From contig NZ_KI421503.1 of NCBI RefSeq assembly GCF_000473145.1, forward strand, positions 71,821-110,977: a stretch of 39,157 bases of DNA, read 5' to 3'. The notes under the pieces are model-generated. The model searched no databases. It was not told where the DNA came from and saw only the letters and a list, made by a program, of their open reading frames with translations. The position numbers and the translations under genes are program-made. Below, one piece after another: positions 1 through 8,597 of this stretch; within the stretch, counting starts at the first letter, position 1; each line of letters opens with the position of its first letter. The stretch comes from Leisingera daeponensis DSM 23529 (GTDB lineage Bacteria > Pseudomonadota > Alphaproteobacteria > Rhodobacterales > Rhodobacteraceae).

Positions 1-183
1 GCCGCACTCGACCAGCTTGCCGCGCGGGGAGCGGCCGAGGACGCGGTGCGTGGGCGCCATCGGGTTCGCGCTCGCGACGGGTTCGACCGTGATGTCGAGA
101 TCAAAAGTCAGGGTCGAGATGGAGCCGATGCCCTTGGCGGTTTCGATGTCGGCGCTGGTGAATTTGATGCAGTTCGTGGTCAT
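1..183 (-). CDS. DUF736 family protein, N-terminal part (cut by window edge)
   Basis: The first 61 codons are present and the gene runs off the left edge. The start at 183 is chosen because an AAGGAG ribosome binding site lies 7 bases upstream of the ATG. The translation begins MTTNCIKFTSADIETAKG and reaches a stretch PMAPTHRVLGRSPRGKLVEC that resembles the core of DUF736. These are small proteins of unknown function, common on alphaproteobacterial plasmids near replication and conjugation genes. The gene points the same way as the rest of the left-hand backbone block. The family call rests on this partial sequence only. Confidence 0.6.
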   Translation of the reverse strand, partial: MTTNCIKFTSADIETAKGIGSISTLTFDLDITVEPVASANPMAPTHRVLGRSPRGKLVECG

Positions 184-293
184 TGCTCTTCTCCTTGTTT
201 GCGTTGCAATGGTGGTCACCTTGCAGCTGGCCAAGGCCCGGCCACACCGAAGGCGAAGCGCAGCGGAGAGGGGCAGGAGCCGTTCTTTTTGCT

Positions 294-324
294 CCGCGCG
301 GAATGACCCGCAGGGGCAGGGGAA
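294..324. repeat. 31-bp dispersed repeat core, copy 1
   Basis: This stretch (CCGCGCGGAATGACCCG followed by CAGGGGCAGGGGAA) recurs at 2264-2294 with three substitutions. Each copy lies about 110-125 bp upstream of the start codon of a minus-strand gene, here the DUF736 gene. The role is unknown. The rest of 184-600 shows no convincing gene. Confidence 0.5.
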
Positions 325-593
325 AAAGATCGGCGACAACCTTTGTGGACGGGACGACAGCTGCGACCAGCATGTCATGCAACTCAGACACCCGGAGAAG
401 TGCAGTGGCCATGAAGGAAGGTGGTGAACAGCCGACAGCCGAGAATGCAGAAGCGATCCTTGCACAGTCACACCTGATCTTTCGATACACACCACGACCC
501 GTCGCAACGCAACACCGGCCCGTGTTCAGTTCCTCGGTCGAGTCACCCAGGGGCCTCAAGCAGAAAGTGATCTGACAGGCTGGAGAAGATGAA

Positions 594-1246
594 ATGCCAG
601 GGCGAGGACACGCGTATCTGTCCCCGAAGGCTTCAATCCCGGCCGCGTTGCGAACTTCGAGGATGTCCCGTATGGCATCGCGAAACTGAGCAACGACGCA
701 TGCGACTCGGAAGATCAGGCAAAAGCTCGGGCCTGCTCAAATTCTGTTGCGTCTCGTCACATGTGAAGGGGATAAGCTGTTGGATGGCGCAACACCGAAT
801 GTGGTCACCGAGGATGGCCTGCGCAATCTGCTCTCAGATGGCTACCTCATTGAGGTGATCTGCAACCAGACCGCCGAGAAGCGCCACAACAGTTGGTATG
901 GCTCCTGGGTCGTGCACGCGGTGACGAAGGATGGCAAGGATGCGAAGATGCTTGTCACGAGCCGTAGCGTCTTCAAATTGCGCAAGTTTAAGACGATCGT
1001 CGGATTGGTCAGTTTCCTGGCCGACATGGGCTGCCTTTCGGCGAACATCCCGCTGATCGCTGGACGACGTGAGCGCCATGAGGCTTTAGGAAGTCCCGCT
1101 ACAGCGACCAGCTTGAAACACTCATCCACACACTCAGCAGTCTGACAGACCAAATCACGCAGAACTGTGAAATCATTGAGCGAACCGCACAGGGCGCTCA
1201 GACTGATGTCATGGTAGAACCGGGGCCTAAGCCCCGATCCTCTTGA
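594..1246 (+). pseudogene. Decayed hypothetical gene with a probable frameshift
   Basis: The plus strand shows protein-like sequence split over frames. One frame, from about 747 to 1085, reads GDKLLDGATPNVVTEDG and later SWYGSWVVHAVTKDGKD. It turns into junk after about 1080. Another frame takes over at about 1082 (GFRKSRYSDQLETLIHTLSS) and runs to a TGA at 1246, ending in a plausible amphipathic helix. Adding one G to the run at 1082-1083 would join the two parts. A third protein-like patch (GFNPGRVANFEDVPYG) lies upstream at about 626-760 in yet another frame. I do not recognise the family. The end overlaps the convergent DUF2493 gene by about 20 bases. Confidence 0.35.
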
Positions 1247-2138
1247 TGCGAATCCCGAGCTTGCGGGCCTTGTCGACGATGTTTTCGGTGATGCCCGAAC
1301 CGGGGGTGGCGATCAGACCCTGCGGCATCGTCTCGAGCATCTTGTCGTTGCGCTTGAAGGGAGCGGCCTTGCCGTGGCTTTTCCAGTCGGGCTTGAAGAC
1401 CACCTGGGTGACACCACGGGTATCTGCCCAACGGGCGGCGATCATCTCGGCACCCTTGGGCGTACCGCCATGCAAGAGCACCATGTCAGGGTATTTCGCA
1501 TGGGTGGCATCGAGCACGGACCAGATCAGGTCGTAGGCCTGATAGTCCCCGCCCGAGAAGGCGATCCGCGTGCCTTCGGGGCAGTGCACTTCGGTCTCCT
1601 TGCGCCGCTTGGCCGAAAGATAGGCACGGCTGTCCACCACGGCGGAAGTGAGACCGCGATGCGAGACCTTCGATCCCGTGCGGGGCAGCCAGGGCGAGCC
1701 GGTGGTGGCCGAGAAATGCTCCACGGCCAGATCGCGCATCTGCTCGAAAGCGTCACGATGGTCCCAGAGCTTCAGCCCAATCATTTGGAGGCGCTCGAGT
1801 TCGACCGAGGAGACCTCGGAACCGTCCTGGTTGGCCAGACTTTCCCGAACCTCGAATTCGTTGTCGTCGAGGAGCTTCTGGATATGGGTGAGCCGGCGAT
1901 GGAAGATCGAGGTGAGGGACCAGAGCATCTCTTCGAGATTGTCTTCCAACTGGCTGCCGGTGAGGAGGCCGATGGTGGTGTCAAAGAGCGTCGCTATGGC
2001 GAGCTCGACCTCGTCGGGCTGGGGCAGGGGGCGATGATCGGTCTCGCCGGGCCCGGGCGTTGCGCCGTGAAGTGCGAGGTGGTCGAGGATGGCGGAGGTC
2101 ACGCCGGTCTCCTCTTGGATGTCTGTCTGATGGGGCAT
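1227..2138 (-). CDS. DUF2493 (SLOG-like) domain protein
   Basis: A protein of 303 residues. The C-terminal third carries the DUF2493 signature: RIAFSGGDYQAYD, then LLHGGTPKGAEMIAARWA, then VFKPDW and HGKAAPFKRN, and finally TPGSGITENIVDKAR. This is a Rossmann-like fold of the SLOG/YpsA superfamily, whose members are thought to bind nucleotide-type ligands. The N-terminal 170 residues look helical and are specific to plasmid members. The start at 2138 has an AGAGGA site upstream. The gene is a standard neighbour of the methylase/helicase and toprim genes on Rhodobacterales plasmids. No enzymatic activity can be assigned from sequence. Confidence 0.8.
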   Translation of the reverse strand: MPHQTDIQEETGVTSAILDHLALHGATPGPGETDHRPLPQPDEVELAIATLFDTTIGLLTGSQLEDNLEEMLWSLTSIFHRRLTHIQKLLDDNEFEVRESLANQDGSEVSSVELERLQMIGLKLWDHRDAFEQMRDLAVEHFSATTGSPWLPRTGSKVSHRGLTSAVVDSRAYLSAKRRKETEVHCPEGTRIAFSGGDYQAYDLIWSVLDATHAKYPDMVLLHGGTPKGAEMIAARWADTRGVTQVVFKPDWKSHGKAAPFKRNDKMLETMPQGLIATPGSGITENIVDKARKLGIRIKRIGA

Positions 2139-2156
2139 GGTCTGGTTCCTCTGTTT

Positions 2157-2387
2157 GATCTGACCCGATTTGGATGGGGCGATACCAGGACCGGCGGCGA
2201 CCGGGCCGCATCCGTCAGGATCGGAGCAAAGCGGAGAATGCGCCGCGGGCCGGAAAATTGGTCCCGCGAGGAATGGCCCGAAGGGGCAGGGGAATTTTCC
2301 GGGTAGCGGCGCATTGCTGCCCGGGCGAGGGGCGCTCAGCCCCGACCCGCCGGTCCATCGCTCCCCTTATCCAAACGGGATCAGATC
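2157..2387. repeat. 231-bp fold-back (inverted-repeat) structure
   Basis: Almost the whole gap between the DUF2493 and toprim genes is a long imperfect palindrome. Reading inward, both arms begin GATCTGA, then a CCCG-TTTGGAT-GGGG stretch, then GGACCGGCGG, and, nearer the centre, AATGCGCCGC and CCGGAAAATT. The arms are each about 100 bp and the centre (about 2264-2294) is the repeat core also found at 294-324. No gene lies inside. It could be a fold-back or MITE-like element, or an RNA structure in the transcript that crosses it. It also fills the 298-bp gap between these two genes. Confidence 0.65.
2264..2294. repeat. 31-bp dispersed repeat core, copy 2
   Basis: This copy is nearly identical to 294-324 and forms the centre of the fold-back structure at 2157-2387. 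It lies about 125 bp upstream of the DUF2493 start codon. Confidence 0.5.
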
Positions 2388-2436
2388 TAACCGGCGGAAC
2401 CTTTGCTCTGTCAGGCATCCGAGAGGAGGTTGGCTG

Positions 2437-3483
2437 TCACTCGTCCTCGACCTTCAGACCTTGCTCTTTCATGGCCTTGAGCAGGGACCGGCGCAGCGCA
2501 TCTCTGCCAAATGCCCACAGATCGTCGTTGAAATCGTCCAACTGCGGTACAAGATCACCACCAGCAATTCCAAGCGATTCCAGATGGTTACGCAATCTCA
2601 TGGATGCGTTCCGTCCAACTTCGTCATTGTCCCGCGCTATCCAGATACGCTTGATCCCCGGCGGCGGGATGAAGAGACCGAGATGGGTGGCGGTGAGACA
2701 GGAGGCGAGGTCGAACTCAGGGAGGGCAATGCCGACCGAAAGGGTATTCTCGAGACCTTCGCCGACGATGAGGTCGGAGCGGCCCGTACCGGACCAGAAA
2801 CGGATGGCATGGCCGTGCAGCTGCCCCAGGATCCGTTTCGGGCTCTCGATCGCGGCCAAACCGCCGGTCGACGGGTCCAGATATGTGCGCGCACAGCCGG
2901 TGATCTGACCCCGATTGTCGGTGATCTTCGCGAGCAGGGCAGGGGCCTTTTGCGGCGGAGCGTTCTCATCCTCGCCTTGCCGCAGAAAGACCCGGGGGTG
3001 ATAGCGGAGGGCCGGGCCGAGCCGTGTGATCCCGCGCCTCTGCAGATAGGTGGCGGCCAATGTGCCGAGCACCGGCTTGCCGGCGGCAAAGAGCTTCCGC
3101 GCCCGCGCGATGCGTTTTTCGGAGGCAGCATCCGGGCGCTCAGCCTTTCGGGCCGCGTGCGGGACGGCGGGGCAGGGCGATTCACCGAGGAAGGACCGGG
3201 CCTCCCTCAGCGTTTCCTTAAGCGTGACCGACCCGAGCCGTTCATGCAGCAGATCGATCAGATCGCCATATTGCCCCGTCGCGAAATCTTGCCAGGATCC
3301 GGCTTTACGACCACCCTGCGCTTGCAGCCGGATGGCGAGGCTCTGCCCCTTGGCACCAGAGGTATCGCCGACCTGCCAATAGTTGCCCTGCTTGCGTCCG
3401 TCGGGGAAATACTGGCGGCAGAAACTCTCGACCCGGTTCGCAAGATCGGCCGAGAGGTCTGCGATGCTGCGCTGCGCGCTCAT
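2437..3483 (-). CDS. Toprim domain protein (DUF7146-type, primase-like)
   Basis: The start at 3483 (MSAQRSIADLSADLANRV) is preferred over an upstream ATG because it overlaps the stop of the methylase/helicase gene as ATGA. The product has 348 residues. The N-terminus resembles the DNA-binding part of phage and plasmid primase-like proteins (FPDGRKQGNYWQVGD, then GSWQDFATGQYGDLIDLL) but lacks a cysteine zinc finger. The C-terminal half is toprim-like: VGEGLENTLSVGIALPEF supplies the catalytic glutamate, and IWIARDNDEVGRNA supplies the DxD-like acidic motif. The likely role is in plasmid DNA processing or replication. The tight coupling suggests it works with the helicase upstream. Confidence 0.85.
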   Translation of the reverse strand: MSAQRSIADLSADLANRVESFCRQYFPDGRKQGNYWQVGDTSGAKGQSLAIRLQAQGGRKAGSWQDFATGQYGDLIDLLHERLGSVTLKETLREARSFLGESPCPAVPHAARKAERPDAASEKRIARARKLFAAGKPVLGTLAATYLQRRGITRLGPALRYHPRVFLRQGEDENAPPQKAPALLAKITDNRGQITGCARTYLDPSTGGLAAIESPKRILGQLHGHAIRFWSGTGRSDLIVGEGLENTLSVGIALPEFDLASCLTATHLGLFIPPPGIKRIWIARDNDEVGRNASMRLRNHLESLGIAGGDLVPQLDDFNDDLWAFGRDALRRSLLKAMKEQGLKVEDE

Positions 3484-6400
3484 GCCGCCGTATCCGCTGC
3501 GCTGGCACCAACAGGATGCACCGCGAGAACCCGCGCCAGCACCTCGATGCCATCCACCGGGATGAACACCCGCGTCTTCCATTGGATCACCTCGGTGAAA
3601 CAGCCCATGGCCTTCAGAGAGGGCAGGGCCGCGCTTGACCCCCCAATGAGTTCGAGCCTCGGCTGTCCCATGACCAGCGACCGCCGCAGCTGGTAGCCCC
3701 CGAGCAGGCTGAGGGTCGTCTTCGCCTCCATCACTGCGCTGAGCACTTCCTGCGGCGTCATCTCGATCTGGCAATCGAGCCCGAGCCGCGCGTAGACATT
3801 GAGAAGCTGCTCCTGGCTGACCAGACGCCCAATAGCGCGTTCCCCATCTTCAGTCTGCAAGCGATAGATGCGCATGTTCTCAGCGGGCAGCCGGTCCCAG
3901 ATTGGCAGAAGAAGCCCGCAGATCAGGGTGATTTTCGAGATGGTGAACTCTGGCACCGCCTCGACCTCGGCCTGCCAGAGCTGTTCGAACATCGCATCGT
4001 CGACCTCTTCCCAGTGCGATTTCGAAAACTCGGTGGCGGCGAGGATTTCGGTTGTCATCGGTCGCAGGAGCTTCACCCGCAGGATCGGCACGCCGTCCTC
4101 ATCCATGAAGGCCGGCGCCTTCACCATCAGCGCCGCGCGTTTGGAAGTCTTGTTCCAGCACAGCGTCGCACCCTTCGTATCGGAGCAAATAGTCTTGACG
4201 CGGGGCAGGGTGAGCGGGTCGTTGCGATCGGTCCGCTCAACGGTCAGGGCGGTCGCCGTCGCCCCCGTCGCCTCATGCTCGAAGATGACCTTGCGGTCGA
4301 CAATGTCGAATTTCTCGGCGCGCAGGGTCTCTAGCCCGACGTCCAGCGTGCCCGCCTGGCGCGCATCTTCAATGATGGCCGAGAGGAACCCGCCGAAAGC
4401 CTCAAAAATCGCGTCCTGCATGTCGATGCGGAGAGCGAGGCAACGGTTCAGGAACTGCTGTATCGGCGGCAGGTTTTCCTTCATCGTGCCATCCGCCTCA
4501 TCGAGCGTCAGCCCGGTCATCTCCTGGAACTTCGCGTAAGAACAGGCGTCGATCTTGCCCGCGCGCAGCTTGTAGAAGAACTGCCGCAGCGCCGCGCGCG
4601 CGTAGGGGCTCTCAAGGTTGTCCTCGGCGCGAAACATGTTCTGCCCGCCGGTCTCGCGTTGCCCCTTGGTAATGGCACCAAGCGTGTCGAGGCGGCGCGC
4701 GATGGTAGAGAGAAACCGCTTCTCACCTTTCACATTGGTCGCGACGGGGCGGAAGAGCGGCGGCTGCGCTTGGTTGGTGCGGTTGGTGCGCCCCAGCCCC
4801 TGGATCGCATTGTCGGCCTTCCAACCGGGCTCAAGCAGGTAATGCACCCGGAGGCGCTGGTTCTTGGCCCCCAGATCGGCGTGGTAGCTGCGCCCGGTGC
4901 CCCCGGCATCGGAAAAAATCAGGATGCGCTTGGCATCATCCAAGAAGGCCTGGGTTTCGCCGAGGTTGGAGGAGGCGGGGCGGTTCTCGACCTTAAGCCG
5001 CCCTTCGCGCGTCTTCACGATGCGCCGCTTGCGTCCGGTGACCTCGGCGACCGCATCCCCGCCGAAATGCCAGAGGATCTGGTCGAGCGCGCCCTGCACC
5101 GGGGCGAGGGCCCCAAGATGCTCGACAAGATCATCCCGTCGCCGCTCCGCCTCACGGCAGATAATCGGATTGCCGTCGCCATCGAGGGCAGGGCGGGAGC
5201 GCAGATCGCCATTCTCGTCGGTGTAGGGCTCGAAGAGCTGCGTCGGGAAGCTGTGCATCAGGTAGTCCATGATGTTCTCCCTGGGCGTAAAATCGACCTG
5301 CAGGTCGTCCCAGTCCGAAGGCGGGATATCCTCGAGGCGGCGTTCCATGACCGCCTCGCTGGTCGACACCACCTGAATGACTGCCGAATGACTCGCCGTC
5401 AGATCCGCCTCGATGGCGCGGATCAGCGAGGGGCATTTCATGGCGGTGATGAGATGATTAAAGAAGCGCTGCTTGTTGCTCTCGAAAGCCGAACGCGCGG
5501 CAGACTTCGCTTGGGGGTTCAGCGTGCCCGTCTCAGACGAAATGCCTGAGGCCTGAAGGGCGGCCTCAAGGTTGTTGTGGATGATCTGGTAGGCATCGGC
5601 GTAGCTGTCATAGATCGCGACCTGAGCGGGGGTCAGCTCATGCACCAGCATCTCGTATTCGACCCCGGCATAAGAGAGGGACCGCGCGAGATAGAGCCCG
5701 AGCGCCTTCAGGTCGCGCGAGATCATCTCCATGGCGGCAATGCCCCCAGCCTCCATCGCGGCGACAAATTCTGCCCGCGTCACGAAGGGGAAATCGCCAG
5801 TGCCCCAAAGGCCAAGTCGCGAAGCATAGGCGAGATTGCCGACAACCGTCGCGCCGGTGGCCGAGACGTAGAGCACGCGGGCGTCGGGCATGGCGTTCTG
5901 CAGCGCGAGGCCAGCGAGGCCCTGTTGGGACGCCTTCTTGTCGCCGCGGTCGGACTTTTCGCCGGCAGCATTCGCCATGGCGTGGCTTTCGTCGAAGGCG
6001 ATGACACCGTCGAACCCTTCGCCGAGCCAGGACGTCACCTGATCGAGGCGGGAGGCTTTGCCCTCGCGTTCAGCCGACCGCAGGGTGGCATAGGTGACGA
6101 AGAGGATGCCTTCGGGCAGCCTGATGTCGCCGCCCTGACGGAACTTCGAGAGCGGCACGATATCGCTTTCGCGCCCCCCGAGCGCCATCCAGTCGCGCCG
6201 GGCATCCTCGATGAGCTTGTCGCTCTTCGAGACCCAGACCGCCCGGCGTCGTCCCTGCAGCCAGTTATCCAAGATAATGCCCGCGACCTGCCGCCCCTTG
6301 CCGCAGCCTGTGCCATCGCCGAGGAACCAGCCCTTGCGCAGGCGAAAGGCCCCCTCATCACCCTCGGCCGCCGCCATCAGCTGGCCCTCGATCTCGCCGC

Positions 6401-7877
6401 GCTTGAACCAGCCTTTGAGATGCATCTCATGCGCATTGCCCGCGTAGATGACGCTTTCGATCTGCGGCGCGGAAAGATGCCCGTCCGCGACGAGGGTCTT
6501 CGGCAGGACGGGACGATAAGTCGGCACGGGCGGCGGGACCGAGGCCATGGCGGCGGATTGGACAAGTGCGGTCGGGTGCAACGCTGCGCCGTCGATCCGG
6601 ATCGCCTGCAGGTCATAGGCCTCGTAAACCGCGTCCTGCAGCGTGCCCTCGGGTTCACTCCAGGCTTTCGGCAGGTAGTCGAGCGGGACCGTCTGGATGT
6701 CGCCGAACGGATGCCTCGCACGTTCCTCGGCGAGCGCACGGGTTTCCTTGCGGGCGGCATTGCGCAGGGCATGCAGGTTCGTACGCGTCGGGCTGGACGG
6801 AACCGACAACGCCGAACTAGTAGGGCAGGGCGGGGGGCTGCGGCGCTCCGGGCAGTTAGTCAGAACAGACGCGAGGAGATCGGCCGTGGTCGCGCAGATC
6901 GGATGATAGGCGGCCTCGATGTCGTCCGGAGCTTTCTCTTGTTCGCCGACCGTGCGCTTGTCGATCACGGTCAGCCGCGTGTCGATCGTGGTGCCATGTC
7001 GCGCGAAGACCTTGCCATCGATGGCGGCAGAAAACACCACATCGGCACTCTGGCCAATCCGCTGGAATGTCGACTGGAAGGATTTCGTCGAGGGTCGGAA
7101 GCTTTCGCCAGTGATGACGACAAGACGCCCACCCGGTGCAAGGCGCGCCAGGGCGGAAAGCACATGTTGGCTGGTTGCCTGCCGGAACCGGCCCTCGACA
7201 TGGTTGGCCGCAGAAAACGGCGGGTTCATCACGATGACCGAGGGCATGATCGAGCGATCAAGCCGGTCGTCGATCGAGGCGGCATCGTGATCCGAGACGA
7301 CGGCACCGGGGAACAGGTTTTCCAGCAAGGCGCGGCGATTTTCCGCAAGCTCATTCAGCGCCAGCGGAGCACCTGCAATTTGTACAAAGATCGCCAGCAT
7401 GCCGGTGCCCGCAGAGGGCTCCAGCACCAGATCTTCGGCCCGAAACCCTGCCGCCTGCGCAACGATGGCTGCGAGCGGCAAAGGCGTTGAGAATTGTTGC
7501 AGACGGACGCTGTCCTCAGAGCGCCGCGTGTGGGACGGCGCTAGACCGGCGAGACGCTCGATCATGTAAAGAAAGGCCTGCGGCGAGGGTGCCTGGCGCT
7601 GCATCAGCGCGCCGTAGCGCGAAAGCATCAGGATCTGGGCGGTCTCGGCGGCCTCATAGGCGTCCTTCCAGACCCAGGCGCCACTCGTGTCGCTGACGCC
7701 GAAGGCCTCTTCCATGGCGGCGCGAAGGGCGGCGGCGTCGATGGACCTGCCTGCCTCGAACAGGGGGACGAGGGTTCTCGCAACCTGCATAAGGTGTTGG
7801 GCGAAACCCGAGGCCTCGCGTCGGGCAGGGGCTTCGGGCTCGGTTGCAAGCTGGACGGAATGGGGGTGAGCGTTCAT
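3480..7877 (-). CDS. Giant N6-methyltransferase / strawberry-notch-like helicase
   Basis: The start at 7877 (MNAHPHSVQL) is chosen for its GGAGA site; a further ATG at 7922 lacks one. The product has 1465 residues. The N-terminal part is an adenine methyltransferase-like domain with AdoMet motif EPSAGTGM at about 153-160 and catalytic NPPF at about 218-221. A superfamily 2 helicase domain of the strawberry-notch type follows. Its Walker A variant GDGTGCGKG lies at about 520-528 and its Walker B DESH at about 629-632, and QGLGRTNRTNQ lies in the second RecA lobe. The architecture recalls the phage P1 DarB antirestriction protein, which is known family context. A role in protecting incoming plasmid DNA is my inference. 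The gene is coupled to the toprim gene by ATGA. Confidence 0.85.
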   Translation of the reverse strand: MNAHPHSVQLATEPEAPARREASGFAQHLMQVARTLVPLFEAGRSIDAAALRAAMEEAFGVSDTSGAWVWKDAYEAAETAQILMLSRYGALMQRQAPSPQAFLYMIERLAGLAPSHTRRSEDSVRLQQFSTPLPLAAIVAQAAGFRAEDLVLEPSAGTGMLAIFVQIAGAPLALNELAENRRALLENLFPGAVVSDHDAASIDDRLDRSIMPSVIVMNPPFSAANHVEGRFRQATSQHVLSALARLAPGGRLVVITGESFRPSTKSFQSTFQRIGQSADVVFSAAIDGKVFARHGTTIDTRLTVIDKRTVGEQEKAPDDIEAAYHPICATTADLLASVLTNCPERRSPPPCPTSSALSVPSSPTRTNLHALRNAARKETRALAEERARHPFGDIQTVPLDYLPKAWSEPEGTLQDAVYEAYDLQAIRIDGAALHPTALVQSAAMASVPPPVPTYRPVLPKTLVADGHLSAPQIESVIYAGNAHEMHLKGWFKRGEIEGQLMAAAEGDEGAFRLRKGWFLGDGTGCGKGRQVAGIILDNWLQGRRRAVWVSKSDKLIEDARRDWMALGGRESDIVPLSKFRQGGDIRLPEGILFVTYATLRSAEREGKASRLDQVTSWLGEGFDGVIAFDESHAMANAAGEKSDRGDKKASQQGLAGLALQNAMPDARVLYVSATGATVVGNLAYASRLGLWGTGDFPFVTRAEFVAAMEAGGIAAMEMISRDLKALGLYLARSLSYAGVEYEMLVHELTPAQVAIYDSYADAYQIIHNNLEAALQASGISSETGTLNPQAKSAARSAFESNKQRFFNHLITAMKCPSLIRAIEADLTASHSAVIQVVSTSEAVMERRLEDIPPSDWDDLQVDFTPRENIMDYLMHSFPTQLFEPYTDENGDLRSRPALDGDGNPIICREAERRRDDLVEHLGALAPVQGALDQILWHFGGDAVAEVTGRKRRIVKTREGRLKVENRPASSNLGETQAFLDDAKRILIFSDAGGTGRSYHADLGAKNQRLRVHYLLEPGWKADNAIQGLGRTNRTNQAQPPLFRPVATNVKGEKRFLSTIARRLDTLGAITKGQRETGGQNMFRAEDNLESPYARAALRQFFYKLRAGKIDACSYAKFQEMTGLTLDEADGTMKENLPPIQQFLNRCLALRIDMQDAIFEAFGGFLSAIIEDARQAGTLDVGLETLRAEKFDIVDRKVIFEHEATGATATALTVERTDRNDPLTLPRVKTICSDTKGATLCWNKTSKRAALMVKAPAFMDEDGVPILRVKLLRPMTTEILAATEFSKSHWEEVDDAMFEQLWQAEVEAVPEFTISKITLICGLLLPIWDRLPAENMRIYRLQTEDGERAIGRLVSQEQLLNVYARLGLDCQIEMTPQEVLSAVMEAKTTLSLLGGYQLRRSLVMGQPRLELIGGSSAALPSLKAMGCFTEVIQWKTRVFIPVDGIEVLARVLAVHPVGASAADTAA

Positions 7878-7931
7878 CGGCAATCTCCGGGGTTGAGGGT
7901 TGGCCCCAAGCCCCGCGCGCACTCTCTCACC

Positions 7932-7952
7932 CGGGAGGGGTCACCCCTCCCG
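7932..7952. promoter_or_regulatory. 21-bp perfect palindrome upstream of the helicase gene
   Basis: CGGGAGGGGT and its exact complement flank a single central base. It lies 55 bases upstream of the helicase start and downstream of the toxin gene. It could be an operator for the helicase or the terminator of the toxin-antitoxin operon. No clear T-tract follows it on the minus strand. Confidence 0.45.
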
Positions 7953-8003
7953 TCCTGTCTTTTGCTCTTTCATGGCAGAGCCCCGCTGCGTGTTTGTCCG
8001 ATG

Positions 8004-8303
8004 TCAGGCCGGACGCAGATGTTGCGGCACGTCCATGGATTGATGCAGGACCCGGATCACGAATATCCTGTCCCGACCCACCTCGTAGAAAACCAGGTGC
8101 CGACCCGTGATCAATTTGCGTGCGCCCTGCAGAAGATCAGAGCAGTCAGACCCCATTTGAGGATTGGCGATCAGCCCCTGCAAGGCACGATCGATGTCGT
8201 CGAGATAGCGGTCTGCCTGCGCCGCGCCCCACTGTCGGTATGTCTCGGCCCAGATGTCGACGAGATCGGATCTTGCGGCCTGGGAGAGATGGATGTCACG
8301 CAT
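8004..8303 (-). CDS. parE: RelE/ParE-family toxin
   Basis: A protein of 99 residues starting MRDIHLSQAARSDLVDIWAE. It has the RelE/ParE pattern: LSxxAxxDLxDIW at the N-terminus, DDIDRALQGLIANPQMGSDC in the middle, then YEVGRDRIFVIRVLHQSMDV. ParE members poison DNA gyrase. The start at 8303 is preferred over 8345 because it aligns with the family start and overlaps the antitoxin stop by 8 bases. The pair probably stabilises the plasmid. The split from RelE (an mRNA interferase) is not certain from sequence, but the RHH antitoxin favours ParE. Confidence 0.85.
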   Translation of the reverse strand: MRDIHLSQAARSDLVDIWAETYRQWGAAQADRYLDDIDRALQGLIANPQMGSDCSDLLQGARKLITGRHLVFYEVGRDRIFVIRVLHQSMDVPQHLRPA

Positions 8304-8547
8304 CAGGAGCGCCGGAGCGGCTCCGCGCCTCGCGCTTGATCTCATCCATATCGAGCGGACCCGCGTAGCCGGATTGCTTGCCCTCCATCAACGCAACGCG
8401 AAGCCGCGCCCGCTGACCTTCCTGCTCTTCCATCAGACGCAAGGAAGCGCGGATCAACTCGCTAGTCGAGCCGTATCGGCCTTCTTTCAGCATCAGGGCG
8501 ATAAATTCATCCCAATGGGGGCCGAGTGTCACGCTTGTGCTTGCCAT
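8296..8547 (-). CDS. parD: ParD-type ribbon-helix-helix antitoxin
   Basis: A protein of 83 residues starting MASTSVTLGPHWDEFIALML. The N-terminal ribbon-helix-helix (SVTLGPHWDEF, then GRYGSTSELIRASLRLMEEQ) is the ParD/CopG DNA-binding fold. The acidic and basic tail (about 50-83) would wrap the toxin. The start at 8547 has a GGAG site 8 bases upstream; the alternative upstream ATGs (8601, 8565) lack one. The antitoxin is transcribed before the toxin, with an 8-base overlap, as expected for an autoregulated pair. The AT-rich stretch at about 8565-8590 probably holds the promoter. Confidence 0.85.
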   Translation of the reverse strand: MASTSVTLGPHWDEFIALMLKEGRYGSTSELIRASLRLMEEQEGQRARLRVALMEGKQSGYAGPLDMDEIKREARSRSGAPDA

Positions 8548-8597
8548 TCTCATCTCCGGAATACGCATGAATAAGATATATGAGTATTGCGGGCATT

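Noticed and set aside
101..559. Long minus-strand open frame near the left edge
   Set aside because: It overlaps the better-supported DUF736 start and its translation looks like random basic sequence with no family features.
5577..7490. Long plus-strand open frame opposite the helicase gene
   Set aside because: It is the mirror of the 4.4-kb helicase gene, caused by high GC at third positions. The helicase frame shows all expected motifs.
7932..7952. CRISPR-like repeat
   Set aside because: It is a single palindrome with no second copy at regular spacing. No CRISPR array was seen anywhere in the window.
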